Assembly (NCBI GenBank): GCA_000447245.1
Contig: AUYT01000001.1
Location: 1,668,001-1,732,000 of the forward strand
Source: a candidate division Zixibacteria bacterium RBG-1
GTDB lineage: Bacteria; Zixibacteria; MSB-5A5; DSPP01; RBG-1
Direction: 5' to 3'
DNA length: 64,000 nt
Shown: in pieces, positions 35,528-44,709 of the stretch
How positions within the stretch are numbered: the stretch's first letter is position 1
Layout of the letters: every line of letters starts with the position of its first letter
Translations under genes and position numbers: made by a program
Notes under the pieces: model-generated
Databases searched by the model: none
Told to the model about the DNA's origin: nothing
Seen by the model: the letters and a program-made list of their open reading frames with translations, nothing else

Positions 35528-37447
35528 TTAGAAAGAATATAGTAAACTTAGATGCAGCCGTCCATCCTTCAAGGGTTTTTCTCCTCTCAAAAGTCGCCGT
35601 CCGTAATCCAGACGAATCGGTCCCAGGGGGCTGAAATACTGGATTCCTATCCCGGCTGTCAGACGAATGTTTCGAAAGCTGATATGCTCGGTTTCAGACC
35701 AGATATTGCCATAATCTACAAAAAAATTCCAGCCGAACTTCCAGAACCAGTCGGCCCGGTATTCCAGATTGGCTAAACCCAAGATATTGCCGCCCAAGGG
35801 AGTCCCCGAAGAATCTTTGGCACCGATGCTGTTTTCCACATACCCCCTGATGGAGGAAGCCCCTCCCATATAAAAACGGTCGAAAGTGGGAATATAATTG
35901 GTGGGTGGCAAATCTTTTATGTATCCTAATTTTAAGCGGGTAGCCCAAACCTTGAATTTTTTCAGTTTCTTAGCTTCAAAATATCTGCTCCAGGAACCCA
36001 CTATTTTGAAAAAGTTGTTGTCCCCTTCTAAAATTCCACCCACATATTCCAAATAAATTTGAGTCAAAGAACCTCCTAAGGGTATGAAAATATTGCTACG
36101 AGCATCGTTTTCAAAACTTAGGCTAACCTTTCTTCTTTCATTGATACCTTTTTCTTGCCGGAAACTAATCTCATCGGCCGGCGATATATCAAAAATGGTA
36201 ATCTGCTGAAAACTCCCTCCCACCCACACCCGTGTCGTCTTTCTAATTTCCCGAGTCAAGCTGACATTGGCTCCAAACTCCTCTATGCGGTAGGGTTGAA
36301 TCACGCTTTTTACTCCGGGGTCATAGAAAAAATCCAAACCCAGAGGGGTACGGGTGCCCAAAAACCAGGGTTCGGTGAAGGAGATTTTAAATCTGTTTTT
36401 TATGTTCTGCAGCTTGGTGATAATGGCATATCTGGAGCTGGCTGAAAAAGAAAATTTTTTGCCGCTCCCCCACAGATTTTTATTCCCCCATTCCCCCAAG
36501 AAATCAGCGGTTAAATCCTTCAGTGAGTCCTGCCCGGCTGCCACTTTAAATGAGATGTAATTTCGTTTTCTTTCTATCACTCTTAAAATAAAGTCCGGCT
36601 GTTTGGGTTTGGCTTTGGCATCTTTGGCTTCCAAGCTGATATAGTTAAAAAGACCGGTGGAGTAAAGTCGCTGCTGCGAGGTAATGACTTTCTCTCTTTT
36701 ATAAATTTCCCCTTTTTTGAAGGTCAATTCCCTTTTGCCTACGTACGGTTGGGTCAGTTTGAATCCTTGCAATTCCACATCTCCGAAGATAACTAAACCA
36801 CCGTTGTTTATTTCCAGGATTACGTCGGCTATTTTTTTATCCTCCGCCTGAATAATCAGCGGGTTTATTTCCGCATAGGGGTAGCCATTATTGGCGTAGA
36901 CCGCTTTAATCTCAAAGATGATTAAAGCCAGTTTACTTCTATCCAAAGGAGCGCCGGATTTTAAGGACGAAAGGCTCTTTCTGGCTTTGGCATTCAAATT
37001 CTCAATACCCCCCCGGACGGTCAAATTGTTCAAGCGGGTCTGCACCCCTTCATAAATATTTATGAAAACTACCGCCTTATTGTCCGTGCTGTCAACCTGG
37101 TAGCTGATGCTGGTAGTGGCTTCCCAGAAGCCATTCACATGATACAAAGAGTCAATGGCAAAGACATTCTCCTCTATTCTTCTGGGAAGAATTTTGGGAC
37201 GAGAGAAAATATTTATCCAACTTTTGGTATAACTGGTTTGACTTTTGATTTTCTTGGCGGAAAAATAGCTGTTCCCCTGGACTATAATGTTTTTGATGAC
37301 AAATTGCCGGGGTTGTGCTTTTTTATTCTGGGCTAGAGCCGCGCCTGTCAGGGAAAAAATGATGATTGACACAATTAAAATGACCTGGAAGAATCTGGAA
37401 ATACGACTGAAATTGGGGGAAGAAAAAATTTTTCTCCTTTTGGTCAA
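35528..37447 (-). CDS. tamA: Omp85-family outer-membrane protein, TamA-like
   Basis: A 639-residue outer-membrane assembly protein. A signal segment (about 17-40) is followed by about three POTRA domains (roughly 45-125, 125-205 and 205-280). The 16-strand barrel follows, with the L6 motif GGASSIRGYVENS and a C-terminal aromatic residue (LLYSF). Three POTRAs and the direct coupling to tamB favour TamA over BamA. Start is TTG 37445-37447, overlapping the tamB stop, with GGAG six bases before it; no better start precedes the signal segment. With TamB it would help outer-membrane protein or lipid transport. Confidence 0.92.
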   Translation of the reverse strand: MTKRRKIFSSPNFSRISRFFQVILIVSIIIFSLTGAALAQNKKAQPRQFVIKNIIVQGNSYFSAKKIKSQTSYTKSWINIFSRPKILPRRIEENVFAIDSLYHVNGFWEATTSISYQVDSTDNKAVVFINIYEGVQTRLNNLTVRGGIENLNAKARKSLSSLKSGAPLDRSKLALIIFEIKAVYANNGYPYAEINPLIIQAEDKKIADVILEINNGGLVIFGDVELQGFKLTQPYVGKRELTFKKGEIYKREKVITSQQRLYSTGLFNYISLEAKDAKAKPKQPDFILRVIERKRNYISFKVAAGQDSLKDLTADFLGEWGNKNLWGSGKKFSFSASSRYAIITKLQNIKNRFKISFTEPWFLGTRTPLGLDFFYDPGVKSVIQPYRIEEFGANVSLTREIRKTTRVWVGGSFQQITIFDISPADEISFRQEKGINERRKVSLSFENDARSNIFIPLGGSLTQIYLEYVGGILEGDNNFFKIVGSWSRYFEAKKLKKFKVWATRLKLGYIKDLPPTNYIPTFDRFYMGGASSIRGYVENSIGAKDSSGTPLGGNILGLANLEYRADWFWKFGWNFFVDYGNIWSETEHISFRNIRLTAGIGIQYFSPLGPIRLDYGRRLLRGEKPLKDGRLHLSLLYSF

Positions 37448-40400
37448 TTAAAACTCCAGATGTAAATTAAGCCCTACTTTGTATAGATTCTGTTTGTCTT
37501 TATTCCCTTCTAGGTATAGATTTTTGTTCAGCCGGTATTCCAACCCTACTTCATATACTTCCGGCGAGGAAAGCCGGCCGGTATATCTGCCGTACAAATT
37601 TCTCAAAAAATATTTCCCCACCGTGACTTCGGTGCCTAAAAGGTCAAACTTTTCACCCCAGGCCGGTTTGACCTCAAAGGTCTCAACACCGATGGTGCGG
37701 TAAGCCCATTGTCCTAAAAACTGGTTTCCGGCTCCGCCCAAACCGGATATGACTTTTTCCTGAAAGGCACCACCGATACCAGCCGTATCTACTGTGGAAA
37801 ATCTGCGGTTTAAGGTAAGGACTTCTAAGATATCATCTTTGGTGTAATCAGACCCCGGGGCCGGATTTACTTCCGGGGCCGAAAGTGTTCCTTCAATCAA
37901 AAGCTTCAGTTTGGTATCATCCGCTTTGGCAAGGACCGAGCTGGCATTTTGTCCTTTACCATAAATATCGGTGGTAACTAAAAAGTGAAGTTTAGGGTCA
38001 ATTTTTTCTATATTGTCAAAAATCAGTTCCCCTTCCTCTATGTCGAATGTAGTGCCGGGCAAAAAATATTTTCCCCGCAATACCTGAAGGCTTCCCAAAA
38101 AACGTAATTCCCCTTCCTGCCGGGTAACCAGCACCTCTCCTCCAAATTCAGCCCTTAAATCGGAATTAATCACCCACAAATTGTTTAAGGCAATTACTGA
38201 AAAATCCCAGTTCCAGAGTGCTTCCGGATGGGCCGGTACCTGGGAAGCATAGTAACCCGACCCAGAAGCCGTGCCAAACGGCTCTAAGTAGCTGGCCTCT
38301 CTAATTGCTATTTGACCGGAAACTAAAGGGGGTGATTCTCCGGTGACGGATAAGGAAAGCTCTGCAATACCAGTTAAATCAACATCTTCATAGGCGAAGG
38401 GTAAATCTTTTCCCTTGATAGTCAGGTCATAGGCAAAAGTTTCGATATCTTTTACCTTAATATTACCCCGGGCGGTTATTTTACCTTTTTCTATGTATCC
38501 GACTGCTTCGTCAAAATAAATATCTTCATTGACCATCCGAATCACTGCCTTCACATCTGTTAGGGGATCCTGTAACTCGGCAATTTTTAAAATTCCTTTT
38601 TCCAATTTTACAATTCCGTTCAATTGAGGGTGAACTGGCGTTCCCTCAATTTGAATGTTAGAGTTAAAGTCGCCAGTTAGGTATTCAATGTCAGGGATAA
38701 ACAAATGAATTATGCTGAAACTGTTTCCTTCTCCTTCGAAAATTATCTTCTGGGGCTGGTCCAATAATCTGTCTTTGGTTTTATAAAATGATAAATTTAT
38801 GGGGGCGCTTCCGCTCCAGGAGTATTTGGCATCCGGGCTGGACAAACTTAGTTTATTTATCCGCAAGTTCTGGTTTTCGTATTCCACATCAAAATCCATT
38901 TTCCCCAAATTAACCGTCATGTATTTGACGCTGTCAATGCTTCCGGCCAGTTGCATTTGGGGGTTTTGAAAAGTTCCAGTCAGATTAGTGGTGGCTGAAA
39001 AAATACCTTTAAATTTTCCAGGTGATAAAAATATATCGGCCCAGGTTTCGGCTAAAATGTTGGAGAACTGAAGTTGTAAATTTAGCTCTTCTTCGTAGCT
39101 GATGGTTCCGGTTATTCTTATCTCACCTTTAGGTGTATAAATTACAGCCCGCTTGAAATCGATATCCTCTTGCCTTACATCTACTAAAATCGGTTCCCGA
39201 TTTTCAAATTTAACACCTCTATAAACCAAATCAAGCTTTTCAATGACTAAGGGCTGAATATCCTTTTCGGTGTTTACTTTTCCCTTGAAGTTCAGCTGAT
39301 AATCCTTTTGCCAGGCCAGGCTGGAGTCAAAGTAAATATCAAAACCATCCAGGGAAATCCAGGTTTTACAGCTATCGTATGGAATCTCCCAGGCCGAGCC
39401 GGATTTTATATCTAAATCCAAATGCCCTTTCTGATGTGAAATATAGTTGGCTACTGACAAATTGGCTTTAAAATCAGAGCTGAAAAACTGATAAGCCCAG
39501 ACCGAATCAGAGATAAAATCTCCGTCGGCATTAAAATCTTCTGTTTTGCCCGTGATTTTCAGATTGGCTTTACCTCTGCCGGCCATTTCTTTGATAAAAA
39601 TCTGGTTGGTAAAATCAGTCAGGTCTTTAAAATTCACTTGGGCTTGGATATCGATATTACCGTCATATTCCAGATCTCCCGAAAAAATCCCTTCGCTATG
39701 TTTATAGCGTGCCCTAAAGCCTTCGTAGAAATGAATTTTGTTGAAATCCAATGTGAATTTTCCCAGGGCTTCATTAAAGCTGTAAGTATCTATCCTTCCT
39801 TTATCCAAATTTACAATCATAGTCATCAACATATTTTTATCGTTAAATCCCCGCCCTTCCAGTTCTACTTTTCCGGAGAAATCTGAATGCAGCTCCCCCT
39901 TCACGATTTGAGCTAAATCTAAATTTTGTACTTCTCCCGAGAATTGATAAGCTTCCGGGCGGTTGGCAAAATTAAGCCACCCATTCCCGGCAAGCGGTGC
40001 CTCAAAAATTTTCCCTTTCAGATTTTCAAATTCCAAAAGTTTGTTGCTAAAGGCATACTGGGTTTCCACATTTTCAAATTTTCTGTCCATGAAAATCCCG
40101 TTAATTTTAGCTTTTCCGCCGAAGTTTTTGAAATTCCCCTTCCAGGTCCCCTCCACTTTCAGATTACCGGATAAATCCAGTCCGGTTAGCCGGCTTAATT
40201 CAGCCAGCGAAACATTGCTTGAGTTTATATTCAAATCAAAATCCAGTTTATCTTTTATTTTGGTTTCACCCTCAACTTTTATTTCAGATTCATCCGTTAA
40301 AACCAGAAAATCTTCCAGCTTTAGCTTATCGCCTGAAATTTGAATTTTTCCCTTGGCTCCTTTTAGATTCACATCTTTCTCGGTTTGCTTAATCTTGGCA

Positions 40401-40996
40401 TCCTGAACCACTACATCCCAGGTAGTTTTCTTTTTGGTAACGGACAGGTCAAAATTCAGGGAATCGAATTTTAGGTCAAAGCCTTGACCATCCCTTTGGG
40501 ACAGAGAATCGGGGTTGGAAACTATCTCAAACAAACCGTCTTTTATCAAAACCTGCTCTACTTTGAAATCGAATAAAAAGGTTTTCTTTATCCCCTTAGC
40601 TTGTTTTAACTTGGGTATTAATAAATTTCCCTGCTCATCTTTTTTTAGAGTGATCTTGGGATTTTGAATCTCAACCCGATGTAAAATCCATCTTTTGTTC
40701 CATAAATCCGTGGGTTTATAGGAAACTTGTATTCTGGGAATCTCCAAAACTCTGTATTCGAGACCCTTTTCATTATAATCTAAAACTATGTCGGTTATAG
40801 TAACACCGTTTAAAAATGAACCGGAGATTTTGCCGACCCTTATATTTACCGGTTTTTGAGCTTCAAAAAAACTCTCCAGGGTTTGGTCTATCTGTCTCTC
40901 AACAATTCTGGTTTTGTATAACAAAAGCAGGAAAATCAGAATTAGAGCCACCAAGCTAGAGAAGATTATCAGGGGAATTTTATATCTTTTTTTCAT
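37448..40996 (-). CDS. tamB: TamB-like translocation and assembly module protein
   Basis: An 1182-residue periplasm-spanning protein with an N-terminal membrane helix (about 7-27, IPLIIFSSLVALILIFLLLL), a very long repetitive beta region likely forming a hydrophobic groove, and the C-terminal TamB/DUF490 domain (LQVLRGKYFLPGTTFDIEEGELIFDN onward). The C-terminus ends LNLHLEF. Family members span inner membrane to Omp85 partner and are thought to carry phospholipids or assist barrel proteins. Together with tamA, the amidotransferase and thiE it forms one operon from a near-consensus promoter. Confidence 0.95.
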   Translation of the reverse strand: MKKRYKIPLIIFSSLVALILIFLLLLYKTRIVERQIDQTLESFFEAQKPVNIRVGKISGSFLNGVTITDIVLDYNEKGLEYRVLEIPRIQVSYKPTDLWNKRWILHRVEIQNPKITLKKDEQGNLLIPKLKQAKGIKKTFLFDFKVEQVLIKDGLFEIVSNPDSLSQRDGQGFDLKFDSLNFDLSVTKKKTTWDVVVQDAKIKQTEKDVNLKGAKGKIQISGDKLKLEDFLVLTDESEIKVEGETKIKDKLDFDLNINSSNVSLAELSRLTGLDLSGNLKVEGTWKGNFKNFGGKAKINGIFMDRKFENVETQYAFSNKLLEFENLKGKIFEAPLAGNGWLNFANRPEAYQFSGEVQNLDLAQIVKGELHSDFSGKVELEGRGFNDKNMLMTMIVNLDKGRIDTYSFNEALGKFTLDFNKIHFYEGFRARYKHSEGIFSGDLEYDGNIDIQAQVNFKDLTDFTNQIFIKEMAGRGKANLKITGKTEDFNADGDFISDSVWAYQFFSSDFKANLSVANYISHQKGHLDLDIKSGSAWEIPYDSCKTWISLDGFDIYFDSSLAWQKDYQLNFKGKVNTEKDIQPLVIEKLDLVYRGVKFENREPILVDVRQEDIDFKRAVIYTPKGEIRITGTISYEEELNLQLQFSNILAETWADIFLSPGKFKGIFSATTNLTGTFQNPQMQLAGSIDSVKYMTVNLGKMDFDVEYENQNLRINKLSLSSPDAKYSWSGSAPINLSFYKTKDRLLDQPQKIIFEGEGNSFSIIHLFIPDIEYLTGDFNSNIQIEGTPVHPQLNGIVKLEKGILKIAELQDPLTDVKAVIRMVNEDIYFDEAVGYIEKGKITARGNIKVKDIETFAYDLTIKGKDLPFAYEDVDLTGIAELSLSVTGESPPLVSGQIAIREASYLEPFGTASGSGYYASQVPAHPEALWNWDFSVIALNNLWVINSDLRAEFGGEVLVTRQEGELRFLGSLQVLRGKYFLPGTTFDIEEGELIFDNIEKIDPKLHFLVTTDIYGKGQNASSVLAKADDTKLKLLIEGTLSAPEVNPAPGSDYTKDDILEVLTLNRRFSTVDTAGIGGAFQEKVISGLGGAGNQFLGQWAYRTIGVETFEVKPAWGEKFDLLGTEVTVGKYFLRNLYGRYTGRLSSPEVYEVGLEYRLNKNLYLEGNKDKQNLYKVGLNLHLEF

Positions 40997-41032
40997 CTAT
41001 TCTTAAATTCGACTGAAACCAGTCGATTTTTT

Positions 41033-41061
41033 ATTATATGCCAAAAAAAAGTAACGGTCAA
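41033..41061 (-). promoter_or_regulatory. Promoter of the tamB-tamA operon
   Basis: TTGACC (41056-41061), 17 bp and a perfect TATAAT (41033-41038) on the minus strand, about 35 bp before the tamB ATG. The 41062-41200 stretch upstream holds no gene I can support. Confidence 0.85.
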
Positions 41062-41202
41062 GTAAAATCTTCTATAAGATATACGAGGAGTTAAAGTTAG
41101 GATTATGGCAAAAAGTCATAGTAGCCACAATTAAATTGAAGTAGTCTCAGGCACAGATACTTGTTAAGTTGCTTGAGAATTTACCCACTTGGCTAATAAA
41201 TG

Positions 41203-41231
41203 AAAAAGCAAGGCCAAAAGACCTTGCTTTA
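41203..41231 (-). terminator. Terminator after the small membrane gene
   Basis: On the minus strand, AAAGCAAGG, an 8-base loop and CCTTGCTTT are followed by TTCATTT. The 9-bp stem lies about 25 bp past the stop of the 54-residue open frame, and separates it from the tamB promoter. Confidence 0.8.
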
Positions 41232-41257
41232 GACTGGCTTAAACTCTGGTTAAATTT

Positions 41258-41422
41258 TTAATCTTCAACTTTGGGCTTTACTTCTTGAGGAGGCTTGGGG
41301 GCAAGCCGGTCCATCCTTTTCAATTTGCTGATGGTGGAATCTACCTTTTCGTTAATCCGGACCACGGCCCAGGTTAAGCAGATTATTGATACTGATAAGG
41401 CGATGACTGTGAAATCTCCCAT
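41258..41422 (-). CDS. Small membrane protein, 54 residues, unknown
   Basis: A short open frame starting at ATG 41420-41422 with GAGTGAGGA upstream. The product begins MGDFTVIALSVSIICLTWAV, a single membrane helix, then a charged helix (VRINEKVDSTISKLKRMDRL) and a Pro/Lys-rich tail ending KPKVED. It has no family I recognise. Support for coding: a plausible ribosome site, a coherent one-helix topology, and a clean terminator directly after the stop. It stands alone between tamB and the outer-membrane protein gene. Confidence 0.65.
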   Translation of the reverse strand: MGDFTVIALSVSIICLTWAVVRINEKVDSTISKLKRMDRLAPKPPQEVKPKVED

Positions 41423-41455
41423 TTTTTCCTCACTCTTTTTAGATTATACTCAACC

Positions 41456-41495
41456 ATAGTCAAGAATACTACTATTATTGAGTATTGTTGACTAT
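41456..41495. repeat. ATAGTCAA-family hairpin, second copy
   Basis: Arms ATAGTCAA, G, AATACT (41456-41470) and AGTATT, G, TTGACTAT (41481-41495) pair over 14 bp with one G-G mismatch and a 10-base loop. The end sequences match the repeat at 18604-18702. Confidence 0.7.
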
Positions 41496-41590
41496 ATCGA
41501 CTTTAGTCCAAAGTTCTTAACGTCGTTTATATCCCTTTTAATCGGCTCTTTGAGTGAGAATATAAATGGGAATTCGGCTTAAATTTTAAG

Positions 41591-42391
41591 CTAAAAATAC
41601 TCCAGATAGATTATTCTAAGTTCCCGCGAAAAGCTTTGGGCATTTTTCCGATTCACCAGTAGATTTTTTAAGTCTATCTCCAGATTCAATATATCCGAAA
41701 AAGTCCACCTAAAACCGGTATTTAAATAACCTCTGCCCTTGCCGTAGGGGCTGGAGGATTTATTATCGTTTAGACCCACATCATATTCCACAACCCAGGC
41801 CAAATCATGACGGAAGCGTAGCTCCGTTCCAGCGAAAAATGAGGGTGATTTATCTCCGTCTTTGTTCTCTAAGCTGTAATTAGCCCCGATATGAAAATCC
41901 AACGGTGTAGTGCCACTTAGGTAACCTTTGGAAAGAACCGCGTAAAACCCTTTGGATTTTATGGTGTATCTTCTGAGAGAATCATCAAAAGCTCCGGCCC
42001 CCTGAGTATCAAAACCGATGGAAATAGCCGGCAAACCATAGCTTTCTTTGACCACTTTGTACTTGGCTAAAAACTCCACTCTTTTGTTCCAGTTCACTCC
42101 ACCTTCACCGAACAGATTGGCGGCACCGTAAGAAACCCCTAACATGAATCGGTTGGTTAAGCCGATATCAACTGCCCCGGAGACCCCTCCCTGGGGATAA
42201 ACCCGGACATCAAAGTCAAAACTTCCCCGGGGTAGCATATTGGCTGTGGGTGAATCGATTAATTTACGGGCTAAAAGAGGAGTTTCCAAATCTATTTTCC
42301 TTATTCTTTGGTTTTTGCGGTCGGAATCTTGAGCCTGTAGGGGATTGAATATAAATAAAGCTAAAAGTACAAAAATTATTTTTTTAGGCAT
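41591..42391 (-). CDS. Predicted outer-membrane beta-barrel protein
   Basis: A 266-residue exported protein. The signal peptide covers 1-20 (ending LQAQ). The rest alternates hydrophobic and polar residues with many Gly and aromatic residues, as in small barrels, and ends in an aromatic residue (IIYLEYF), as outer-membrane proteins do. Segments such as PRGSFDFDVRVYPQGGVSGAVDIGLTNRFMLGVSYG resemble YjbH-like or other conserved barrel proteins, but I cannot name a family with confidence. It is monocistronic, with a probable promoter just upstream. Confidence 0.75.
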   Translation of the reverse strand: MPKKIIFVLLALFIFNPLQAQDSDRKNQRIRKIDLETPLLARKLIDSPTANMLPRGSFDFDVRVYPQGGVSGAVDIGLTNRFMLGVSYGAANLFGEGGVNWNKRVEFLAKYKVVKESYGLPAISIGFDTQGAGAFDDSLRRYTIKSKGFYAVLSKGYLSGTTPLDFHIGANYSLENKDGDKSPSFFAGTELRFRHDLAWVVEYDVGLNDNKSSSPYGKGRGYLNTGFRWTFSDILNLEIDLKNLLVNRKNAQSFSRELRIIYLEYF

Positions 42392-42428
42392 TTTCCCTCC
42401 TCTCTGCCTAATGGCTCAATCTTTAGTT

Positions 42429-42457
42429 AATTTAAGCATCCATGTTCTATAAGTCAA
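42429..42457 (-). promoter_or_regulatory. Probable promoter of the barrel protein gene
   Basis: TTGACT (42452-42457), 17 bp and TAAATT (42429-42434) on the minus strand, about 40 bp before the ATG, divergent from the subtilase promoter. Confidence 0.5.
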
Positions 42458-42478
42458 TGAATAAATTAAAAATATTAA

Positions 42479-42507
42479 TTGACAATCGAACAATTTTTTC
42501 TTATATT
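42479..42507 (+). promoter_or_regulatory. Promoter of the subtilase gene
   Basis: TTGACA (42479-42484), 17 bp and TATATT (42502-42507), giving a leader of about 85 nt before the ATG at 42602. Confidence 0.82.
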
Positions 42508-42601
42508 AAAGTTACAAAATTGAGGGCCTTTTAAAGTCAATGCCCTTTTGGTTCTTATCAAAGTGTCTTTACTCTTTCACATCTTTTTTAGGAGGTTAAT
42601 T

Positions 42602-44593
42602 ATGAAAAAAATAGAGAAATATCTGTTTCTTTTGGCCTTTTTAATTTTATCTGGGCTGGTTTCTGCTAATTCATCCAGTCCCACTTACTATTATTACCAG
42701 GGACAAAAAATTGACCTACCGGTAGATTTTTCCCGTTTAGCATTGAAATTCCACACCGGCCTAACCACGGCCGATCCGGTTTCAGTTGTTTCAAATACCG
42801 GAGTCCAGATTATCTCTGCCGAACCGACTGGTGTCAACCAGCGCTATTTGGTGACTCTGAAAACTCCTCTGTCAACCGTAGCTGAAGTTGACAAAAATAT
42901 AAAAACTCTCTTAAATTCTCCATCCATAGATTTTGCTTCTCCGGTCTTTCAGGGTATTGTCTCTGGTACTTGGGTAACTATCACTCCAGATATTCTTTTG
43001 CGTTTTAAACCGGAGTTTGTATCAAATTCTGAACTGCTTTTGTCAATTTTAGCACCGGAGCTAGAGATTATTACCAAAAATTTTGGGAATATGAGCGGGG
43101 CTTACATACTAAGAAGTTCGTCCAGAAACGGTTTTGAGGTTTTGGCAATTGCCAATCGTCTGACCGAAGACCCAAGGGTGGCTTGGTCCGAGCCGGATGC
43201 TCATTTCAGCGCCAAAGCCGATTTAACTCCCAACGATACCTACTTTTCACTTTTATGGGGGATTCTGAACAACTGGCCTGGTGGAACTGCGGATATGGAT
43301 CTGGATGGAGATTCGGCTTGGGATTATACCACTGGCGATTCTACTATCAAGATTATGGTTTTTGAGACCGGGGTGCAGCAAGACCATCCCGATATAAATC
43401 AAGTTCCGGGGTTTGATTTTACTTCGGAGGGGATCGAAAATGGTGGTCCCGGGAATGAATGTGACAATCACGGCACCGGCGTAGCCGGCTGTATTTCAGC
43501 CATTATTAACAATAATTTAGGGACCATCGGGGTTGCACCCGACTGCAAAACAGTATCAGCACGAGTGGGGGTCTCCACTGTGCCCTGCAATGGCACCTGG
43601 AATGGACAATTCAGCTGGAGTGTGAATGCCTTGGCCTGGGCGGAAACAACTGGAGTGCGGGTAACCAACAACAGCAATTCCTATGGTGCCACTTTCAACG
43701 CCCTTACGGCTAAATATGACACCACTCATACCAATGGTATGGTTCACTTCGCTTCCGCCGGAAATGCTTCCAGCTCCAATATCGCCTATCCAGCTGAAAT
43801 ACCAATAGTCAATGCGGTGGCGGCCCTTGACACAGCTGGTCTTTTAGCTGATTTTAGCAATTGGGGTGTTGGTTTGGATTTTTCTGCTCCAGGGGTTTTG
43901 GTTGTGTCTACTGACCGGACCGGTGACGATGGCTACGTTGCCGGGGATTACCTTTACTTTGGTGGTACCTCTGCCGCCTCCCCTTACAGTGCCGGTGTGG
44001 CGGCTTTAGTTTTGTCTCAGAATCCCAGCTTAACTTCCAACGAGGTGGAAAGCATAATGCGATGCTCCTGTAAAGACCTGGGCCCTTTAGGGTATGAAAC
44101 TACGTATGGCTGGGGTTTTGTGAATGCGGAAAATGCTTTGTTGAATACCCCGGAATCAGATCTTGACAGTGATGGGTTGAGTAACCAATGTGATAATTGT
44201 GCTGCTGTCTCAAATCCTACCCAAGAAGATACAGATGCTGATAATGTTGGAGATTCTTGCGACAATTGCCTTAGCGTCGCTAATTCAAATCAGGCAGATA
44301 GTGATACTGACCAAGTGGGAAATGTCTGTGATATCTGCCCCAATCATTATAATCCTCTACAACAACCAATCAAAGCCGGCGATGCTAATGCTTCCGGCGG
44401 AAACCCCAATCTGACAGATATAATTTACGTGGTAAATTATGTCTTCAATTCCGGACTGGCACCCAACCCAATTTGCCGCGGAGACGCTAATGCTTCGGGT
44501 GGCAACCCGGGCCTTGCGGACATTATCTATCTGGTGAACTACATTTTCAACAGCGGACCTGGGCCGGTAAAAATTGGGGTTTGCTGCTTGTAA
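42602..44593 (+). CDS. Secreted S8 subtilase with calcium repeats and dockerin tail
   Basis: A 663-residue exported serine protease. I start at ATG 42602 behind a perfect AGGAGG site. Order: signal peptide (1-22), propeptide-like region (about 25-200), S8 domain (about 215-495), cysteine-rich calcium repeats of thrombospondin-3 type (DSDLDSDGLSNQCDNC, TDADNVGDSCDNC, SDTDQVGNVCDIC), then two dockerin-like repeats (GDANASGGNPNLTDIIYVVN and a second copy), ending VCCL. Catalytic His290 (DNHGTGVAG), Asn388 (SAGN) and Ser457 (GGTSAASP) are present. The position of the catalytic Asp is Glu255 (MVFETGVQQDHPD), a rare change that may lower or remove activity. Confidence 0.92.
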   Translation: MKKIEKYLFLLAFLILSGLVSANSSSPTYYYYQGQKIDLPVDFSRLALKFHTGLTTADPVSVVSNTGVQIISAEPTGVNQRYLVTLKTPLSTVAEVDKNIKTLLNSPSIDFASPVFQGIVSGTWVTITPDILLRFKPEFVSNSELLLSILAPELEIITKNFGNMSGAYILRSSSRNGFEVLAIANRLTEDPRVAWSEPDAHFSAKADLTPNDTYFSLLWGILNNWPGGTADMDLDGDSAWDYTTGDSTIKIMVFETGVQQDHPDINQVPGFDFTSEGIENGGPGNECDNHGTGVAGCISAIINNNLGTIGVAPDCKTVSARVGVSTVPCNGTWNGQFSWSVNALAWAETTGVRVTNNSNSYGATFNALTAKYDTTHTNGMVHFASAGNASSSNIAYPAEIPIVNAVAALDTAGLLADFSNWGVGLDFSAPGVLVVSTDRTGDDGYVAGDYLYFGGTSAASPYSAGVAALVLSQNPSLTSNEVESIMRCSCKDLGPLGYETTYGWGFVNAENALLNTPESDLDSDGLSNQCDNCAAVSNPTQEDTDADNVGDSCDNCLSVANSNQADSDTDQVGNVCDICPNHYNPLQQPIKAGDANASGGNPNLTDIIYVVNYVFNSGLAPNPICRGDANASGGNPGLADIIYLVNYIFNSGPGPVKIGVCCL

Positions 44594-44709
44594 TATAACA
44601 TGTTTTCAAAAATTTGAGATGGTAGAAATTGACATCCATGGTTTCATTTTTTCCTTGAGTTGAGGGTAAATCTAATCATGATGAACCGGCTCCAAACCTC
44701 AAAAAAATT

